Positions 63,660-64,000 of a stretch of 64,000 bases of DNA are shown here, piece by piece. The stretch is from Candidatus Faeciplasma pullistercoris (GTDB lineage: Bacteria > Bacillota > Clostridia > Oscillospirales > Ruminococcaceae): contig DVLL01000021.1 of NCBI GenBank assembly GCA_018715525.1, forward strand, positions 225,634 through 289,633. The letters are read 5' to 3'. The translations under genes and the position numbers were made by a program. Below the pieces are notes generated by a model. The model saw only the letters and a program-made list of their open reading frames with translations, was not told the DNA's origin and ran no database searches. The first letter of the stretch is position 1. Each line of letters begins with the position of its first letter.

Positions 63660-63960
63660 GAAACAGGTTGCGTTTTGACACTCCAATTCCAAATAAGTGA
63701 AGGGATAAATTTTTTTGAGATTAGGGGGTGCATTTGGCCGTTCTCAGTAGGAATAAGTGAAGGGACTTTTTTGGCAAGCAAAATAAAGCACCTGCAACCG
63801 AAAAAATATTTTCTCATTTTTTCTGTGAAACAGGGTGTCATTTGGCTTTGTAATTCCAAATAAGTGAATGGTAAAATTTTTTCTCAAAAAATTTTCGAGA
63901 AAAGCCCGAAAATGGGTGTGCATTTCGGCCCCCTTTGTCCAAATGAGTGAAGGGGTCTTT
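63660..63960. repeat. Four degenerate repeats at irregular spacing
   Basis: A unit with a GGGTG-CATTTGGCC-like part and a CCAAATAAGTGAAGGG-like part about 30 bases on, then a T-rich run, appears four times; the AAGTGA core is at 63695, 63755, 63862 and 63945. Spacing is 60, 107 and 83. Not CRISPR-like. Possibly recombination-prone flanks of the defence island. Confidence 0.6.
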
Positions 63961-64000
63961 TGCAAAACAAAAAATTTTTAAAAAACACCCGATAATTTTG

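Noticed and set aside
63660..63960. Possible CRISPR array
   Set aside because: Units are not identical, spacing is 60-107 bases and no cas gene is near.

Overview
The window looks like a chromosome segment of a low-to-moderate GC Gram-positive anaerobe, most likely a gut Clostridia member of the Ruminococcaceae/Oscillospiraceae. Grounds: Shine-Dalgarno sites of AGGAGG type before nearly every gene, frequent TTG/GTG starts, a SAM-I riboswitch before metK, a ZTP riboswitch before folate C1 genes, fucosidase and xylanase genes, YolD/UmuC, DUF4364, DUF4358 and DUF6514 families, and secreted sugar-active proteins held by a C-terminal membrane helix. The species cannot be named from this sequence alone.

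Bases 1-37,200 are ordinary chromosome. Order: an M42 aminopeptidase 3' end and a GNAT; a cytoplasmic GH29 fucosidase with pyruvate kinase; a ZTP-riboswitch operon (FNT channel, glyA, fhs); PspC; a one-cysteine peroxiredoxin; a reverse-strand CDF transporter / DUF3810 / GH10 xylanase operon; DUF4364 with an HD nucleotidase; pcrA; an AI-2E exporter; tRNA-Thr; metK with an HHH protein; a nucleoside salvage operon (SGNH, DUF4358, oligopeptide-type binding protein, deoB, cdd, pdp); asnB; an SOS cassette (YolD, Y-family polymerase, GNAT and a divergent small gene under two LexA boxes); an MBL hydrolase; a ZIP transporter; a GltS symporter and a PlsC acyltransferase.

Bases 37,200-41,250 hold two cell-surface sugar-active genes: a decayed one (discoidin / NPCBM / anchor fragments in different frames) and an intact GH43-like enzyme. 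Bases 41,700-49,800 are a worn mobile region: two paralogous excisionase-like HTH genes, two XRE regulators, a CHAP-domain tail fragment, a two-component/ABC export module of antibiotic-resistance type with direct-repeat operator sites, a Cys-rich KTR gene, an integrase C-terminal fragment next to a tRNA-Ser whose acceptor stem is mismatched, and a TnpV gene flanked by related palindromes.

Bases 49,990-63,530 are one long reverse-strand defence operon behind a good sigma-A promoter at about 63,504-63,532: HTH, a small protein, DUF4268, HsdR, a small putative PD-(D/E)XK protein, HsdM, an unrecognised soluble protein, a five-helix membrane protein, HsdS, a zinc-ribbon protein, and a Gabija-like OLD nuclease (split by one base) plus UvrD-like helicase. 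The soluble/membrane pair sits between hsdM and hsdS with 2-4 base junctions and resembles the RexA/RexB layout; it is the best candidate here for an undescribed system. The right end (63,600-64,000) carries irregular degenerate repeats.
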